A stretch of DNA of 64,000 nucleotides. Source: Vibrio ponticus. Lineage in GTDB: Bacteria > Pseudomonadota > Gammaproteobacteria > Enterobacterales > Vibrionaceae. The stretch lies in contig NZ_AP019657.1 in NCBI RefSeq assembly GCF_009938225.1, positions 1,922,001 to 1,986,000 of the forward strand, in the 5' to 3' direction. Within the stretch, counting starts at the first letter, position 1. Every line of letters starts with the position of its first letter. The notes under the pieces are model-generated. The model was not told the DNA's origin. It searched no databases and saw only the letters and a list, made by a program, of their open reading frames with translations. The translations under genes were made by a program, and so were the position numbers. This document shows, one piece after another, positions 8,388-17,410 of this stretch.

Positions 8388-9422
8388 TTATTGTGTGTCT
8401 TGTACAATTTTGATTAGACGCTGGCTGTATTTGTCAGAGTCGGCATACTCAGCCCATAGTGAACCTGCCGCTTTGTTCCACTGCTCGGCATCTGCTGCGC
8501 TTGGCTCTGGGCTCCACTTCATACCTTTTGCTTCCATATCAGCAATGGCTTGAGATTCCCAAAGGCGAGACTTAGTCATCTGCTCACGAGCGTGCACAGC
8601 ACTTGCCGCGCGTACAATCGCTTTCAGATCATCCGGAAGTTTGTTCCATGCACTCTTATTCACTACGATTGGCAGCGTTTGCGCACCGGCGATTGGAAGA
8701 CGGTACATGTATTTCGCTACTTCGACGTGGTTACCATCGCGGTGGTCGATGATGTTACTACCGATAGAACCATCGATAACGCCAGTCGCTAAGCTGGTGT
8801 AGATTTCGCTGTAAGAAAGTGATGCTGGTGACGCACCTAGGTTACGTAGAAATTTACCGTAAGCGCCTGGTGCACGGATTTTTAAGCCTTCGAAGTCTTC
8901 AATTGAGTTAATTGGCTCTTTAGTTAGCACGTAAACAGGTAGCTGAATGTATGGTTCAAGCCAAACGAGGTTTTGCTTGTCGTAGGCTTCTTCCAGTACT
9001 TCACCCCAGCCTTTTTCGTGGAATAGTGCGCTGAGCTCACCCACGTCATCTGTCATTCCTGGTAGACCCACTTCCACCACACCAGCAGGGAATTCGCCCG
9101 CATGCATTGGTTGGAAAGGTGCACCCATGGTCATAAGACCTGATTTAACCGAGCCAAGAACACCAGTTTGACCAACGCCTTCACCTGAATACATCATTTG
9201 AACCGCAATACGACCGTTCGACATTGCTTCAATATTTTCCGCAAAGCTTTTATACACTTCACCGTAAGCTGTACCGCGTGGATACAAGTTTACAAAGCGC
9301 CAATTATGCTCAGCGGCAAATGCCTCAGATACAGTTAAAAAAGTGCTTGATAGTGCAAGCGCGCAAGCAGCAACTTTTTTGGTTAGGCTTCCCTTGTTCA
9401 ATTTAGTTAAAGTTTTAAACAT
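8388..9422 (-). CDS. dctP: TRAP transporter periplasmic substrate-binding protein (DctP family)
   Basis: Extracytoplasmic solute receptor of the TRAP system, 344 residues. It starts with a long Sec signal peptide ending AFA-AEHNW (about residue 36). The mature part shows the DctP pattern: WRFVNLYPRGTAYGEV, FEGLKIRAPGAYGKF with the conserved Arg that usually salt-bridges a substrate carboxylate, and GVIDGSIGS. The carboxylate-binding Arg fits an organic acid ligand. It is separated from gabD by a terminator, so dctPQM-usp(-gabT) is probably its own transcript. Confidence 0.92.
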   Translation of the reverse strand: MFKTLTKLNKGSLTKKVAACALALSSTFLTVSEAFAAEHNWRFVNLYPRGTAYGEVYKSFAENIEAMSNGRIAVQMMYSGEGVGQTGVLGSVKSGLMTMGAPFQPMHAGEFPAGVVEVGLPGMTDDVGELSALFHEKGWGEVLEEAYDKQNLVWLEPYIQLPVYVLTKEPINSIEDFEGLKIRAPGAYGKFLRNLGASPASLSYSEIYTSLATGVIDGSIGSNIIDHRDGNHVEVAKYMYRLPIAGAQTLPIVVNKSAWNKLPDDLKAIVRAASAVHAREQMTKSRLWESQAIADMEAKGMKWSPEPSAADAEQWNKAAGSLWAEYADSDKYSQRLIKIVQDTQ

Positions 9423-9749
9423 GAACTTTCTCCTTGAGTGATTCTGTTTGCTCTGGCTCGACCAGTAACAGTTTGTCGTGACTGATTAATCCTTAGTTGT
9501 CACTGTGTAACTTATAATTACATTCTGTTTACATTCTTTAAATTCGTAATTCTCCACCTAAAGTTTTATCACTATCAAACCATTGCTTTGAGCACACGAA
9601 ATCACTGGGTTTAATGCCAAATTGCAGGCAAAAAAAAGCAGCACATCAGTGCTGCTAAAATATTTTGCCCCAATGGTCTGGAAGGGGACTAGTTAGGGAA
9701 AACATGTCAAACTAAGAAAGGAGAATCTGTTATTTTTCCAATTAGGAAA
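9423..9749. other. Intergenic region upstream of dctP
   Basis: No ORF or RNA gene is visible. It holds the gabD terminator (9637-9656) and, on the minus strand, the presumed dctP promoter in an AT-rich tract around 9480-9560. No convincing operator was found. Confidence 0.5.
9637..9656 (-). terminator. Terminator of gabD
   Basis: AGCAGCAC (9637-9644), ATCA loop, GTGCTGCT (9649-9656); on the minus strand it is followed by eight T residues. A strong rho-independent terminator separating gabD from dctP. Confidence 0.88.
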
Positions 9750-11189
9750 TTAAATGCCGTGGCATAAGTACTTAATTTCTAGGTAATCATCGATGCCATA
9801 TTTCGAGCCTTCACGTCCACTGCCCGACTCTTTAACGCCGCCAAATGGAGCCACTTCAGTCGAGATTATGCCTTCATTGATACCCAGGATGCCGTATTCC
9901 AGTGCCTCACTCATGCGCCAAACTCGCGCATGATCTCGAGTATAGAAATAAGCAGCTAAACCGTAAGGCGTATCGTTGGCTCGGCGCACCACATCCTGCT
10001 CATCATTGAAGCGGAAAATAGTCGAAATTGGACCAAACAGCTCTTGATGAGCGATATCCATCTCTTCGGTGACATCAGCCAAAATGGTCGGTTGATAGAA
10101 CTGCGCGCCATAGTCATGCCCCGCTCCTCCAAGTGTCAATGTGGCACCTTGTTCAATCGCGGTTTGTACTAATGCCGCAACCTTTTCAAACGCTTTTTGA
10201 TTAATGAGCGGTCCAATCTCGGTCCCTTCGACAAGACCATCGCCGACAGAAAGCGCTTTAACCGCTTGGGTGTACTTCTCCATAAACTCATCATAAATCG
10301 CATCATGGATATAGAGACGGTTTGTACACACGCAAGTTTGACCGGCATTGCGATACTTTGAGATCACCGCACCTAAGACTGCTTTATCAATATCAGCGTC
10401 ATCAAAAACAATAAACGGTGCATTACCGCCAAGCTCAAGTGACACCTTTTTCACCGTATCTGCCGCTTGGCGTAGGATTAATTTGCCCACTGGTGTTGAA
10501 CCTGTGAACGACACTTTGCGCACCAATGGATGACGACAAAGAACATCACCAACCACAGCCGGGCGTGAAGTCGTCACCACATTAACCACACCTTTAGGAA
10601 TGCCCGCTTGCTCAGCCAGTTTAACCATTGCAAGTGCACATAACGGCGTATCTTCCCCTGGCTTAATCACTACCGTACAGCCCGCAGCAAGTGCAGGACC
10701 GACTTTGCGTGTGATCATCGCGACTGGGAAATTCCACGGCGTAATCGCAGCCACCACACCAATTGGTTGTTTGATGGTCATATAACGATTGTTCGGGTTA
10801 GCCGCTGGGATCACGTCGCCATAAATGCGCTTCGCTTCTTCCGCAAACCACTCAATAAACGACGCACCATACAGCACTTCACCGTAGGCTTCTTTGTATG
10901 GTTTACCTTGCTCGGTCGTTAGGAGTTTGGCGAGCGCATCAGCGTTCTCGACAATAAGATCGAACCATTTCTTTAGCAATACGGCACGCTGCTTGGCAGT
11001 CGTCGTACGCCATTCTTGAAACGCTGCGTGGGCAGCAACAACGGCAGCTTCTGATTCTTCCTTGCCCATATCAGGCACAGAAGTAATAAGCTCACCAGTG
11101 GATGGGTTAACAACATCAACCTGTTTGCCATCTATGGCATCAACCCACTCTCCATTAATAAAACCACGGGATAAGACCAAATCTGCCAT
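9750..11189 (-). CDS. gabD: Succinate/glutarate semialdehyde dehydrogenase
   Basis: Aldehyde dehydrogenase family enzyme oxidising succinate semialdehyde to succinate and, in the lysine route, glutarate semialdehyde to glutarate with NAD(P)+. At 479 residues it has normal GabD length. Catalytic features: PWNFP (Asn153), LELGGNAPFIV (Glu252) and the nucleophile in NAGQTCVCTNR (Cys286), and the closing FGGVKESGSGREGSKYG. I start at the ATG at 11189 (MADLVLSRG); GGAA/AGGA lie upstream, whereas the earlier ATG at 11198 would overlap its own ribosome site. Divergent from a LysR regulator. Confidence 0.93.
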   Translation of the reverse strand: MADLVLSRGFINGEWVDAIDGKQVDVVNPSTGELITSVPDMGKEESEAAVVAAHAAFQEWRTTTAKQRAVLLKKWFDLIVENADALAKLLTTEQGKPYKEAYGEVLYGASFIEWFAEEAKRIYGDVIPAANPNNRYMTIKQPIGVVAAITPWNFPVAMITRKVGPALAAGCTVVIKPGEDTPLCALAMVKLAEQAGIPKGVVNVVTTSRPAVVGDVLCRHPLVRKVSFTGSTPVGKLILRQAADTVKKVSLELGGNAPFIVFDDADIDKAVLGAVISKYRNAGQTCVCTNRLYIHDAIYDEFMEKYTQAVKALSVGDGLVEGTEIGPLINQKAFEKVAALVQTAIEQGATLTLGGAGHDYGAQFYQPTILADVTEEMDIAHQELFGPISTIFRFNDEQDVVRRANDTPYGLAAYFYTRDHARVWRMSEALEYGILGINEGIISTEVAPFGGVKESGSGREGSKYGIDDYLEIKYLCHGI

Positions 11190-11291
11190 TAGTTCCATTC
11201 CTACTGTTATAAACATTAACAATGTCAAAGATAAAAAAAACCAAATCGCGCATAATAGCGCCAGAACGTAACAAAATTATAACAAGCGTTT

Positions 11292-11311
11292 GAGGAACAT
11301 AAATATTCCTC
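11292..11311. promoter_or_regulatory. Inverted repeat between gabD and its divergent LysR gene
   Basis: GAGGAA (11292-11297), 8-nt AT-rich spacer, TTCCTC (11306-11311). It lies in the 153-nt divergent promoter region of gabD and the LysR gene at 11343, about 30 nt before the LysR start; the place where a LysR-type regulator would bind. Assignment is by position only. Confidence 0.4.
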
Positions 11312-11342
11312 GATAAACATAAAGTTTTACGGATCTAAAACA

Positions 11343-12275
11343 ATGACTAAAAATTCTGTGCCCATCGGTCACATTGGTGACTACGAAATAAAACAACTGA
11401 AAATATTTAAAGTGGTCGCCGATTGCGGTGGCTTCTCTGCTGCTGAAACCGAACTGAACGTGAGCCGCTCAACAATCAGTATTCACATCTCTAACCTAGA
11501 ATCACGACTAAACCTAATTTTGTGCCGTCGGGGGCGATCAGGATTTGCGTTAACGGAAGAAGGGGCGGTAGTTTATGATGCAACGGTTAAATTACTCGGA
11601 GAACTGGAAGATTTTCGCAATACGATTAACCACTTAGATATTCAACCATCCGGCAGCTTAACGGTGCTGTTTAGCGACAATATCAGTTTGGATACCCGCG
11701 CCCATATGCCAGAGGTTATCCGTAATTTTGCCAATATCGCCAAAGAAGTGTATCTAACCGCTGAAGTCGCACGAATGACGGAAATTGAACGTAAAGTGCT
11801 ACAAGAAGAAGCGGATATTGGCTTTATTCCCTTCCACCGCGAACTCGATGGATTAGAGTACGAACACTTCTATACCGATATCTGCTACCTCTACGCCAGC
11901 AAAGATAATCCTCTGGCTGAGCTTTCAGAACAAGAGCTGTCCGATGAGGTAATCAATGGCTTCCCTGTTGCCTACGCCGGTATCAAAACTCAAGAACGGC
12001 TCAATTCACACTTGGCGAAAATGAATCTTAAAGCCACCGCGTATAACTATGAGTCACGCTTAGCGCTGATTCTTTCGTCGCGCTACATTGGTTATCTGCC
12101 AGAAAACTATGCCAAGCCTTATGTCGACTCAGGTGAGTTGGTAGCAATTGCCCCAAGCGATCGCTATTACTACCTAGAGATCATGGCAATTACCAAGAAA
12201 ACCAACTCAATTAATAAATTGAGATCATTATTTATCAAAACCATGCGCGACTATTATCGGAAAATAAAAGAATAA
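11343..12275 (+). CDS. LysR-type transcriptional regulator, probable regulator of gabD
   Basis: 310-residue LysR-family regulator. The N-terminal winged helix-turn-helix covers about residues 17-75 (IKQLKIFKVVADCGGFSAAE, then LNVSRSTISIHISNLE), followed by the two-lobed effector domain. It is divergent from gabD with a shared 153-nt promoter region, the standard arrangement for a LysR gene and its target. In E. coli the equivalent cluster is controlled by the GntR-type CsiR, so the control scheme differs here. Inferred inducer: a pathway intermediate such as glutarate, 2-hydroxyglutarate or GABA. Confidence 0.85.
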   Translation: MTKNSVPIGHIGDYEIKQLKIFKVVADCGGFSAAETELNVSRSTISIHISNLESRLNLILCRRGRSGFALTEEGAVVYDATVKLLGELEDFRNTINHLDIQPSGSLTVLFSDNISLDTRAHMPEVIRNFANIAKEVYLTAEVARMTEIERKVLQEEADIGFIPFHRELDGLEYEHFYTDICYLYASKDNPLAELSEQELSDEVINGFPVAYAGIKTQERLNSHLAKMNLKATAYNYESRLALILSSRYIGYLPENYAKPYVDSGELVAIAPSDRYYYLEIMAITKKTNSINKLRSLFIKTMRDYYRKIKE

Positions 12276-12300
12276 CTCGCCAATGGTACGGCGATAAAAA

Positions 12301-12323
12301 AACCTGAAGCTTAGCTTCAGGTT
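12301..12323 (-). terminator. Terminator of lhgO
   Basis: AACCTGAAGC and GCTTCAGGTT arms (12301-12323) with a 3-nt loop; on the minus strand it is followed by seven T residues. It serves lhgO and perhaps the convergent LysR gene. Confidence 0.85.
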
Positions 12324-12345
12324 CTTCGTCAGTTAACTGGTTAAA

Positions 12346-13605
12346 TTACGCGGTTTCAGCAACTTGTTCTGCTGGCGATTCTGCCTGCTCAATCCCCTGC
12401 TTTTTCATGATCTTATCGCAGATATAACCGCCAATCGGAATAGCAGAAGTCGCGGCAGGTGAAGGCGCATTACACACATGCAAACTACGCGCGCTCTCGG
12501 CAAACAAAAAGTCATGCACTAAAGTACCGTCACTCAATACTGCCTGCGCGCGTATCCCCGCTGGATATGGCTGCAAATCTTCTACTTTGATTTTTGGACA
12601 GTACTTATTCACCAGTTTTAAGTAACCCGGTTTCCACCATGAATTCTTGGTTTCAATAAGACCCGTTTTTAGGTGCTTAGCAGAGACTTTCCAAAAACCT
12701 GCAAAGCCCAACATATCCAATACGTCACGCAGGCTAATATTAATTTTGCCGTAGCCCTCTCGCTTCCAGCCCTGCACCGCATTAGGACCAACTGTCACTG
12801 AACCATCAATCATTCTCGTCAGGTGCACACCTAAGAATGGCAAATCAGGATCAGGGATTGGATAAATGAGATGATTCACGATGTCATTATACTTCGCTGG
12901 TAAACGGTAATATTCACCACGATATGGGATAATTTGAAAGTCAGTGTCGATGCCCATCATTCGGGTCATGCGATCCGCCATAAGCCCTGAACACACCACA
13001 ATAAACTGGCTATCAAAGTTAACTGGTTGACCTTTAGAATGGGTTGAAATCACGACTTTATCGTCATGTTCAACTAAGCCACGCACTTCCGTTTCAAGTG
13101 AAATCACGCCACCAGCATCGGCAAACTCTTGTGCCATTTTTTCCGTCACTTGACGATAGTTGACGATGCTTGTGGTCGAAACAAAAATCGCGCCTAAGCC
13201 GACAATATTCGGCTCTCGCTGTTTAAGCTGGTGCTGATCCAACAGTTCAACATCCAAACCGTTCTGATGACAGCGATCGAATAACGCCTGCATGCGCTCG
13301 ACTTCAAGCTCTGACGTTGCCACCAGCAATTTTCCGCAGTTCTCTACGGGAATGTCATGCTTAGCACAAAACGCCGTGGTCGCTTCTACCCCAGCTTTGC
13401 AAAATTCTGCTTTCAGGCTGCCCGGCGCATAGTAGACACCAGCATGGATCACGCCACTATTGTGACCTGTTTGATGGCAAGAAAAACCCGACTCTTTTTC
13501 AATAAGTAGAATCGATTTATCTGGGAAACGACTTTGTAATTGCCACGCCGTCGATACGCCAACAATCCCGCCGCCGACGACGACGTAATCATACATTTTG
13601 TTCAC
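12346..13605 (-). CDS. lhgO: L-2-hydroxyglutarate oxidase
   Basis: FAD-dependent enzyme (D-amino-acid-oxidase fold) that oxidises L-2-hydroxyglutarate to 2-oxoglutarate and passes electrons to the membrane quinone pool in E. coli LhgO. The 419-residue protein opens with the dinucleotide-binding motif YVVVGGGIVGVSTAWQL, then LLIEKE, HNSGVIHAGVYY and a C-terminal IRAQAVLSDG. I favour the GTG start at 13605 because AAGGAG lies 7 nt upstream; the ATG three codons later would be 16 nt away. It completes the step after GlaH, encoded about 280 nt upstream on the same strand. Confidence 0.93.
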   Translation of the reverse strand: MNKMYDYVVVGGGIVGVSTAWQLQSRFPDKSILLIEKESGFSCHQTGHNSGVIHAGVYYAPGSLKAEFCKAGVEATTAFCAKHDIPVENCGKLLVATSELEVERMQALFDRCHQNGLDVELLDQHQLKQREPNIVGLGAIFVSTTSIVNYRQVTEKMAQEFADAGGVISLETEVRGLVEHDDKVVISTHSKGQPVNFDSQFIVVCSGLMADRMTRMMGIDTDFQIIPYRGEYYRLPAKYNDIVNHLIYPIPDPDLPFLGVHLTRMIDGSVTVGPNAVQGWKREGYGKINISLRDVLDMLGFAGFWKVSAKHLKTGLIETKNSWWKPGYLKLVNKYCPKIKVEDLQPYPAGIRAQAVLSDGTLVHDFLFAESARSLHVCNAPSPAATSAIPIGGYICDKIMKKQGIEQAESPAEQVAETA

Positions 13606-13635
13606 TTCGGTGCTCCTTCACTTTCTTTATTTTAG

Positions 13636-13786
13636 TTATACCCAAGAAACCTACTGAGTCGAGCCATACTATTTAGAAGTTATTTTCCCCTGAATAGTTC
13701 ACTCGTTACCATAACACCTTGTTACCATAAACCTTGTTATCATAAACCTTAGTGGCGATGTTTTCTTTGAAGTTGCTTGGGTATAA
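13636..13786. repeat. Small element with 11-bp terminal inverted repeats and internal tandem 15-mers
   Basis: Ends are TTATACCCAAG (13636-13646) and CTTGGGTATAA (13776-13786), exact inverted repeats bounding about 151 bp. Inside, at 13705-13750, three near-identical units of 15-16 nt follow one another (GTTACCATAACACCTT, GTTACCATAAACCTT, GTTATCATAAACCTT). No ORF. The layout is MITE-like; it separates lhgO from the glaH terminator. A shorter relative of the TIR (ACCCAAG ... CTTGGGT) lies at 57574-57617. Confidence 0.65.
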
Positions 13787-13799
13787 ATACGCAAATAAA

Positions 13800-13832
13800 T
13801 TGAAGCTGCAGTTCACCCCACTGCAACTTCAA
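13800..13832 (-). terminator. Terminator of glaH
   Basis: TTGAAGCTGCAGT (13800-13812) pairs with ACTGCAACTTCAA (13820-13832) with one mismatch; on the minus strand a T-rich tail follows. It separates glaH from lhgO, so the two may be separate transcripts. Confidence 0.7.
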
Positions 13833-13885
13833 TTTGATAAGAGAGTAAGCGGTTAAACTAGGCTAATGTTAGCCAGTTTCATTGC

Positions 13886-14845
13886 TTAACGAGTAAAGTG
13901 ACCACGTTGACGTAGCAGCTCACGCTTTAAGCCTTCATGAGCAACAAACTTATCACGACCATGTAGCCAACAGTGGTTTTGCACCACCAACATGCTACCA
14001 ATGCGCACGCGCACGTTGAAACAGTTAGTATCACTCTCAAGTGACTCACTCATCTCGTTTAGGTATAGACCTTGTTGCATGTTCTGTGGCTGAGCAAACT
14101 GGTCGATAAACAGCATGTGTGGTTTGCCATTTTTATCCTCTTCAAAAAAGACTGGGTGCTCAATGCTGTAACCGACATTTTTACTTGGTGGCGCGCTCCA
14201 TACGATGTTTTGCTTCGCCATTGGGTGGTGGTAGAACTTCTCAAGATCTTGCCAGTCATCAACGTGTAGCAATAGAGAGTCACCCATTTGCATGTTTTTC
14301 TCATCCATCTTCATCATCAGAACGAAGTCAGTACGCTCATTTACATAAGTACCGTCATTGTGTAATTCCATACGGCGGTGTGCTTGACGTAGGTAGCTAT
14401 CACTGTTATCGGCATTTTTCACCGTAAAGCGTGCGTAGTACTTGCCGTACATCGCATCAAAGTTTGGAATACCGATCAGGTGCGAAATCGCCGTAGAAAG
14501 AATCACAAAGAATTCACGTTGTGCTTCGCTATCTTCATACAGTGCTGCCGCTTCTTCTGATGGCTCAACTAAGAATGCCGCTCGCTCACGATCTTCCATC
14601 ACTTCAACCAAGAACTGACCAAGCTGGTAGTCACACGCTTTATCTAATGCATCCGCAACAGCGAAACGTAGAAATGGCTTGTACTCGAGAGATTGCAGAC
14701 TGTAGTTCTGGATCAGGTCAGCAAAGGTATCCAAGGTTTCTTTGCTCAGTGTGACCACTTGAAGGCGTGCATTTTCTGAGTGAGCAGTCACAGTAAAACC
14801 ACAACGTTCCTCTACATTATTATTGAAAACCTTAGCAATATTCAT
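13886..14845 (-). CDS. glaH: Glutarate 2-hydroxylase (CsiD family)
   Basis: Fe(II)/2-oxoglutarate-dependent dioxygenase turning glutarate into L-2-hydroxyglutarate, with 2-oxoglutarate going to succinate. The sequence matches CsiD closely along its 319 residues: YYARFTVKNADNSDSYLRQ, the iron-binding pair in LHNDGTYV (His162, Asp164), DSLLLHVDDW, and the distal ligand in WLHGRDKF (His295) followed by the 2-oxoglutarate-binding Arg region RELLRQRG. In E. coli csiD is carbon-starvation induced through RpoS and CRP; here a divergent LysR gene lies 176 nt away and is a likely controller. Together with gabT, gabD and lhgO it forms a full glutarate route. Confidence 0.95.
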   Translation of the reverse strand: MNIAKVFNNNVEERCGFTVTAHSENARLQVVTLSKETLDTFADLIQNYSLQSLEYKPFLRFAVADALDKACDYQLGQFLVEVMEDRERAAFLVEPSEEAAALYEDSEAQREFFVILSTAISHLIGIPNFDAMYGKYYARFTVKNADNSDSYLRQAHRRMELHNDGTYVNERTDFVLMMKMDEKNMQMGDSLLLHVDDWQDLEKFYHHPMAKQNIVWSAPPSKNVGYSIEHPVFFEEDKNGKPHMLFIDQFAQPQNMQQGLYLNEMSESLESDTNCFNVRVRIGSMLVVQNHCWLHGRDKFVAHEGLKRELLRQRGHFTR

Positions 14846-15020
14846 TGTTGAACTTCCTTATTTGGCTGAGCAGGCAAACTGCGTTTCACGTTATTTTGTT
14901 GTCATGCGATTAGGCTAATTTGCCCTCCGCTTTAGTTAACAAAACTATAACTTTTGCGAGGTCATATTAACAATATATGGTATATATACTTTCCATAACC
15001 AAAATAGATTGGCGGATAAA

Positions 15021-15929
15021 ATGGACTTTAAACGGCTGCACTATTTTCACCAGTTAGCGAAGACGGGCAACTTCACCAAGGCTGCTGATCAGCTTGGTAT
15101 CGCTCAATCAGCGCTAAGCACCAGCATCAAAAAACTTGAGCAACAAACGGGTCTAAAGCTTATCAATCGCACCGAGCGACAGATGAGTTTGACGGCAGAA
15201 GGGCAAGTGTTGTTACGTCATGCCAAGATTATTTTGGAAGATGTCGAACAAGCAGAAAAAGAACTGCAAGAGCTGAAAGGATTAACCAGCGGGACGATTA
15301 GCTTTGGCGCTTCAGCGATGTTGGCGTCTTACTTTCTTCCCGATGCGCTAGAGCAATTCAAAAAAGCCTATCCGGGTATCCAAATCAAAATTCAAGAAGC
15401 CGGCACTGCTACTCTTGAGCAGATGCTGATCAACGGTGAACTCGATCTTGCGCTGATCCGCGGCGATCGTGAGCATGAGCAGATCCGACGGATCTTCTTA
15501 GCCGAAGATCACATCTCTGCCTGCGTGCCTAGCCATCACCCTTTCGCAAACAGACAAAGCGTAACGTTAGAGGAGTTTTGCCAGCAGCCTCTTGTGCTGT
15601 TTAAAAACGGCTACTTCTTACGCGAAGCCGTGAACAGCTATTGCCAACGGCATAAAATCAAACCGGATGTCCACTTTGAAACCAACCTGCCTGAACTGTT
15701 GAAGTCAATGGTGAGAAAAGAGATTGGCATTGGTACCTGCTTGCCGGTGTTGGTTGCCGATGATCCGCAACTAAAAGCCATCCCATTTGAGCCAGCCATA
15801 CCTTTAAAGTTGGGCATTGGTTGGAAATCGAGCCATTATCTCTCTTCTGCTGCCAAAGCCTTCGTGAGTTTTTTGCAGCAAACGATCCAACAACAGAATC
15901 ACGACGTAAACGGTACGCAAGTGAAATAG
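15021..15929 (+). CDS. LysR-type transcriptional regulator, divergent from glaH
   Basis: 302-residue LysR regulator of the CynR/OxyR-like group: N-terminal helix-turn-helix at about residues 1-60 (FKRLHYFHQLAKTGNFTKAA, then LGIAQSALSTSIKKLE), followed by the effector domain beginning GTISFGASAML. I use the ATG at 15021; an in-frame TTG 12 nt upstream is less likely. It is divergent from glaH, so glaH is the obvious target. This is the second LysR gene of the glutarate block, which implies separate control of the hydroxylase and of gabD. Confidence 0.83.
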   Translation: MDFKRLHYFHQLAKTGNFTKAADQLGIAQSALSTSIKKLEQQTGLKLINRTERQMSLTAEGQVLLRHAKIILEDVEQAEKELQELKGLTSGTISFGASAMLASYFLPDALEQFKKAYPGIQIKIQEAGTATLEQMLINGELDLALIRGDREHEQIRRIFLAEDHISACVPSHHPFANRQSVTLEEFCQQPLVLFKNGYFLREAVNSYCQRHKIKPDVHFETNLPELLKSMVRKEIGIGTCLPVLVADDPQLKAIPFEPAIPLKLGIGWKSSHYLSSAAKAFVSFLQQTIQQQNHDVNGTQVK

Positions 15930-16023
15930 AACCTCTAAATCAGTAACCCTATTTTCTCTCGGTGGTTAGAGCCACCCTGAGCCGCTAAACTGACTAAACA
16001 TTTACACAGTAAGGATTCAAACC

Positions 16024-16500
16024 ATGATTCAACAAGGACAAGCATTACCAGAAGCGACACTTAGCCAATTAACCAAAGATGGCATGGTAAATCACTCAAC
16101 CAGCGAGCTATTTGCGAATAAAAAAGTGGTGCTATTTGCCGTACCTGGCGCGTTTACTCCAACCTGTTCAGAAGCGCATTTACCTGGCTATGTCGTATTG
16201 GCTGACCAACTCAAAGCCAAGGGTGTCGATATGATTGCTTGCGTGAGTGTTAACGATGCTTTTGTAATGAAAGCATGGGGAGAAACACAAAATGCCGAAG
16301 AAATTGCCATGCTCGCTGATGGTGATGGCAGCTTTACCAAAGCACTAGGCTTAGAAATGGATACCGCAACCTTTGGCGGCATTCGCTCACAGCGTTACGC
16401 GATGATCATCGATAATGGTGTGGTAACGACTCTTAACGTTGAAGCGCCCAAAGAATTTGAAGTGAGTAAAGCAGAAGCGATTTTGGCGGCTTTGGGTTAA
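16024..16500 (+). CDS. Peroxiredoxin, Prx5 family
   Basis: Thiol peroxidase of the Prx5 (AhpC/TSA-redoxin) family that reduces H2O2 and organic hydroperoxides, probably recycled by glutaredoxin/glutathione. 158 residues; the peroxidatic cysteine lies in VPGAFTPTCSEAHLPGY (Cys48) with the TPT-C signature, and ATFGGIRSQRYAMII is also family-typical. There is no fused glutaredoxin domain, unlike the hybrid form in some Vibrio and Haemophilus. AAGGA is placed upstream of the ATG. Single gene with its own terminator. Confidence 0.92.
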   Translation: MIQQGQALPEATLSQLTKDGMVNHSTSELFANKKVVLFAVPGAFTPTCSEAHLPGYVVLADQLKAKGVDMIACVSVNDAFVMKAWGETQNAEEIAMLADGDGSFTKALGLEMDTATFGGIRSQRYAMIIDNGVVTTLNVEAPKEFEVSKAEAILAALG

Positions 16501-16538
16501 GCACCCGCTCTCCCAAAACGTAAAAAAAAGACAATTCG

Positions 16539-16565
16539 AGGTGGTGTCATCGCACCACCTTTTTT
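16539..16565 (+). terminator. Terminator of the peroxiredoxin gene
   Basis: AGGTGGTG (16539-16546), 6-nt loop, CACCACCT (16553-16560), then TTTTT. Confidence 0.9.
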
Positions 16566-16681
16566 GTGAGCAACAGATAAGGATTTAGCTCACTCGTGAT
16601 ACAAATCTTGTCTTTAACCAGCTACTTATCTCTAATAATATGCTTTCTACAAGCACTTCCAGCCCAAAACAAGGACACACC

Positions 16682-17221
16682 ATGCCGCCTATCAAACAAC
16701 TTTCATCTACCGTCGTTTACCAAAATAATTGGATGTCGGTGAGAGAAGATAAAATTGAACGCGCTAGCGGTAAGCAAGGGATCTATGGCGTAGTGGATAA
16801 ACCCGATTGCGCTGCCATCATTGCAATTGGTGATGGCAAAATCCACTTAGTGAATCAGTATCGCTATACCGTACAAGGGAGCTTTTGGGAACTGCCTCAA
16901 GGCGCTTGGGAAGCCAACCCTGATGCTGATCATCTTGATTTAGCCAAAGGTGAACTTAGAGAAGAAACGGGGCTGGTTGCCGAAAGTATGGTTTATGTGG
17001 GTGTACAATTTATCGCGTACGGTTTTCTCAACCAAAAATGCCATATCTACCTTGCAACCGACCTAACTCAAACCGATACCCAGCTTGATCTGGAAGAAGA
17101 AGACCTCATTAGCCAAGCATTTGAACTTTCGCAATTTGAACAGATGCTGATAGACGGCGACATCAAAGATTGTGTAACCACCGCAGCCTACGGTCTAGCC
17201 AAGTTGAAAGGCTTGATTTAA
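16682..17221 (+). CDS. NUDIX hydrolase
   Basis: Probable pyrophosphohydrolase of the ADP-ribose pyrophosphatase-like NUDIX group; 179 residues from the ATG at 16682, which has AAGGA seven nt upstream (an in-frame ATG 42 nt earlier has none). The fold is shown by VVYQNNWMSVREDK, VNQYRYTVQGSFWELPQGAWE and the Nudix helix ending KGELREETGL. The helix differs from the consensus: the loop before it is a few residues longer and the usual Arg of REUXEEXGU is Gly, though the metal-binding glutamates remain. Substrate unknown; NDP-sugars are likely. Confidence 0.85.
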   Translation: MPPIKQLSSTVVYQNNWMSVREDKIERASGKQGIYGVVDKPDCAAIIAIGDGKIHLVNQYRYTVQGSFWELPQGAWEANPDADHLDLAKGELREETGLVAESMVYVGVQFIAYGFLNQKCHIYLATDLTQTDTQLDLEEEDLISQAFELSQFEQMLIDGDIKDCVTTAAYGLAKLKGLI

Positions 17222-17331
17222 TTGGCTTGGTTTAGCTGCTTAATTCAAAGACCTAAGGTTTGAGCGAGGCACAATAACAACACCGAACGCCAAAGCGGGA
17301 CATACAACCCATACCAACTAACAATCAAAAA

Positions 17332-17363
17332 AGGCGCTAACCAGAACAATCCCGTTAACGCCT
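17332..17363 (-). terminator. Terminator of the 126-aa protein gene
   Basis: AGGCGCTAAC (17332-17341) pairs with GTTAACGCCT (17354-17363) with one G-U; on the minus strand six T residues follow. Confidence 0.8.
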
Positions 17364-17410
17364 CAATTTCAATTCGGTTTAATCAGTCTTTTCAAAGACT
17401 CGATGCGGAA

